Shown in pieces: positions 14,169-15,018 of a DNA stretch of 15,018 nt. The notes under the pieces are model-generated. The model saw only the letters and a list, made by a program, of their open reading frames with translations, was not told where the DNA came from and did not search any database. The first letter of the stretch is position 1; every line of letters starts with the position of its first letter. A program made the position numbers and the translations under genes. Origin of the DNA: Akkermansia muciniphila (GTDB lineage: Bacteria; Verrucomicrobiota; Verrucomicrobiia; Verrucomicrobiales; Akkermansiaceae); NCBI GenBank assembly GCA_945870545.1, contig CAMBTF010000009.1, forward strand, positions 1-15,018, given 5' to 3'.

Positions 14169-15018
14169 ATGGGAAAACAGGTGGTGATCTACGGGGCGAG
14201 CGGTTTCATCGGCGGCGGCCTAGCCGGGATGTTGGCGGCGGAGGGTTATGAGGTGATCGGTGTGAGCAGGAAAGGGGAGGTGAGTGTGGAAGGTGTTTCC
14301 TCGTGGGTGAAGCCGGAGGCCGTGGATCTGCGGGGCTGTGCCGCCGTCATCAATCTCGCGGGCGCACCCATCGACCAGCGCTGGACGGTGGCGCGCAAGA
14401 AGGAATTTCATGCCAGCCGGGTCGGCGTGACAGAAGACATCGTGGCGAGGATCGCAGCGCTGCCTGCGGCGGAGCGGCCGGAGGTGCTGCTCAACGGATC
14501 GGCGGTGGGTTTCTATGGCGATGGTGGCAACGCGGTTCTCACGGAGGAGGCGGGCATGGGCGAAGGTTACCTTGCCGAGCTATGCGACGCCTGGGAAAAA
14601 GCGGCGCTGCCCGCACAGGAGCTGGGCGTGCGAACGATCCTTCTGCGCACCGGCGTGGTGCTCGGAAAAGGCGGGCAGGCTTTCGAGAAATTGATGACCG
14701 TTTTCAAACTCGGCATCGGTGGGAGATTGGGGAGTGGAAAGCAATGGATGCCGTGGATCCACATCGATGACCTGCGGGCGGCGATGGTTTTCTGCCTCCA
14801 AGAGCGCCGGATATCGGGTGTGTTGAACGGCACAGCTCCCGAGCCGGAAACAAACGCCGTGCTGACCCGCAAGCTCGCAAAGGCGGTGCACAGGTGGGAG
14901 TTCCTGCCCGTTCCCGGCATGGCACTCAAACTCGCGCTGGGCGGTTTCGGCGGCTTCCTGCTCGCCAGCCAACGCGCCGTCCCCGCGAAGCTGACCGAAG
15001 CCGGTTTCCGTTTCCGAT
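14169..15018 (+). CDS. TIGR01777-family NAD(P)-dependent epimerase (YfcH-like), partial
   Basis: First 283 codons; the 3' end is beyond the window. The dinucleotide motif YGASGFIGGGLA (8-19) is followed by VINLAGAPIDQRWT, KKEFHASRVGVTEDIV, LLNGSAVGFYGDGG (the SAxGxYG motif that the copy at 5906-6907 has changed), LRTGVVLGKGGQAFEKL, WMPWIHIDDL and GVLNGTAPEPETNAVLT. This is closer to the standard YfcH pattern than the other copy. ATG 14169 is used; another ATG at 14162 is out of frame. It stands downstream of the 28-bp inverted repeat, so probably has its own promoter. The catalytic role of the family is not established; a redox or sugar-nucleotide function is only inferred from the fold. Confidence 0.92.
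   Translation, partial: MGKQVVIYGASGFIGGGLAGMLAAEGYEVIGVSRKGEVSVEGVSSWVKPEAVDLRGCAAVINLAGAPIDQRWTVARKKEFHASRVGVTEDIVARIAALPAAERPEVLLNGSAVGFYGDGGNAVLTEEAGMGEGYLAELCDAWEKAALPAQELGVRTILLRTGVVLGKGGQAFEKLMTVFKLGIGGRLGSGKQWMPWIHIDDLRAAMVFCLQERRISGVLNGTAPEPETNAVLTRKLAKAVHRWEFLPVPGMALKLALGGFGGFLLASQRAVPAKLTEAGFRFR

Overview
The window reads as a chromosomal segment of a GC-rich, Gram-negative-type bacterium, most likely a member of the Verrucomicrobiota (Luteolibacter/Haloferula-like). This placement is an inference. It rests on the gene content and protein style (signal-peptide-bearing Amt, a small HTH/coiled-coil protein, signal-less YkuD, TIGR01777 paralogues), on the scarcity of Shine-Dalgarno sequences, and on intergenic inverted repeats of a kind I associate with that phylum. 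All genes but the last are complete. I see no rRNA, tRNA, CRISPR array, prophage or complete insertion sequence.

Layout. 1-1616: ammonium transporter with its own rho-independent terminator. 1647-2902: a small membrane-anchored protein of unknown function overlapping coaX (type III pantothenate kinase), whose 3' end runs into a CGCAGAT-type inverted repeat. 3070-4011: a zinc-motif-less ROK sugar kinase. 4039-4143: a TTGATTGTTGATT-type inverted repeat between convergent genes. 4153-4611 (-): a GreA/B C-terminal-domain protein, divergent from ilvC (4752-5798), which ends in a good terminator. 5906-7451 (-): a GbsR/MarR-type regulator followed by a TIGR01777 SDR epimerase, a two-gene operon with a palindrome that exactly fills its promoter spacer. 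7576-7908 (-): a small HTH/coiled-coil protein with a strong terminator. 7976-10241 (-): a beta-ketoacyl synthase overlapping a YkuD-phosphoserine phosphatase fusion gene. 10313-12433 (+): prmC and murA. 12434-12798: a non-coding stretch with a CTTGGACTGC-bounded element. 12799-13848: an HGSNAT/DUF1624-type membrane protein. 13849-14168: a 28-bp perfect inverted repeat. 14169-end: a second TIGR01777 epimerase, cut by the window edge.

Functionally this is mostly core metabolism: nitrogen uptake, CoA, branched-chain amino acids, serine, fatty-acid-type condensation, release-factor methylation and the first committed step of peptidoglycan synthesis. The most unusual item is the single polypeptide joining a signal-less YkuD L,D-transpeptidase/carboxypeptidase domain to a complete SerB-type HAD phosphatase. 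The cleanest regulatory signal is the operator-in-spacer promoter of the GbsR-like gene, where transcription would start at the GTG codon itself. Four sequence-unrelated long inverted repeats lie at or just after gene ends.
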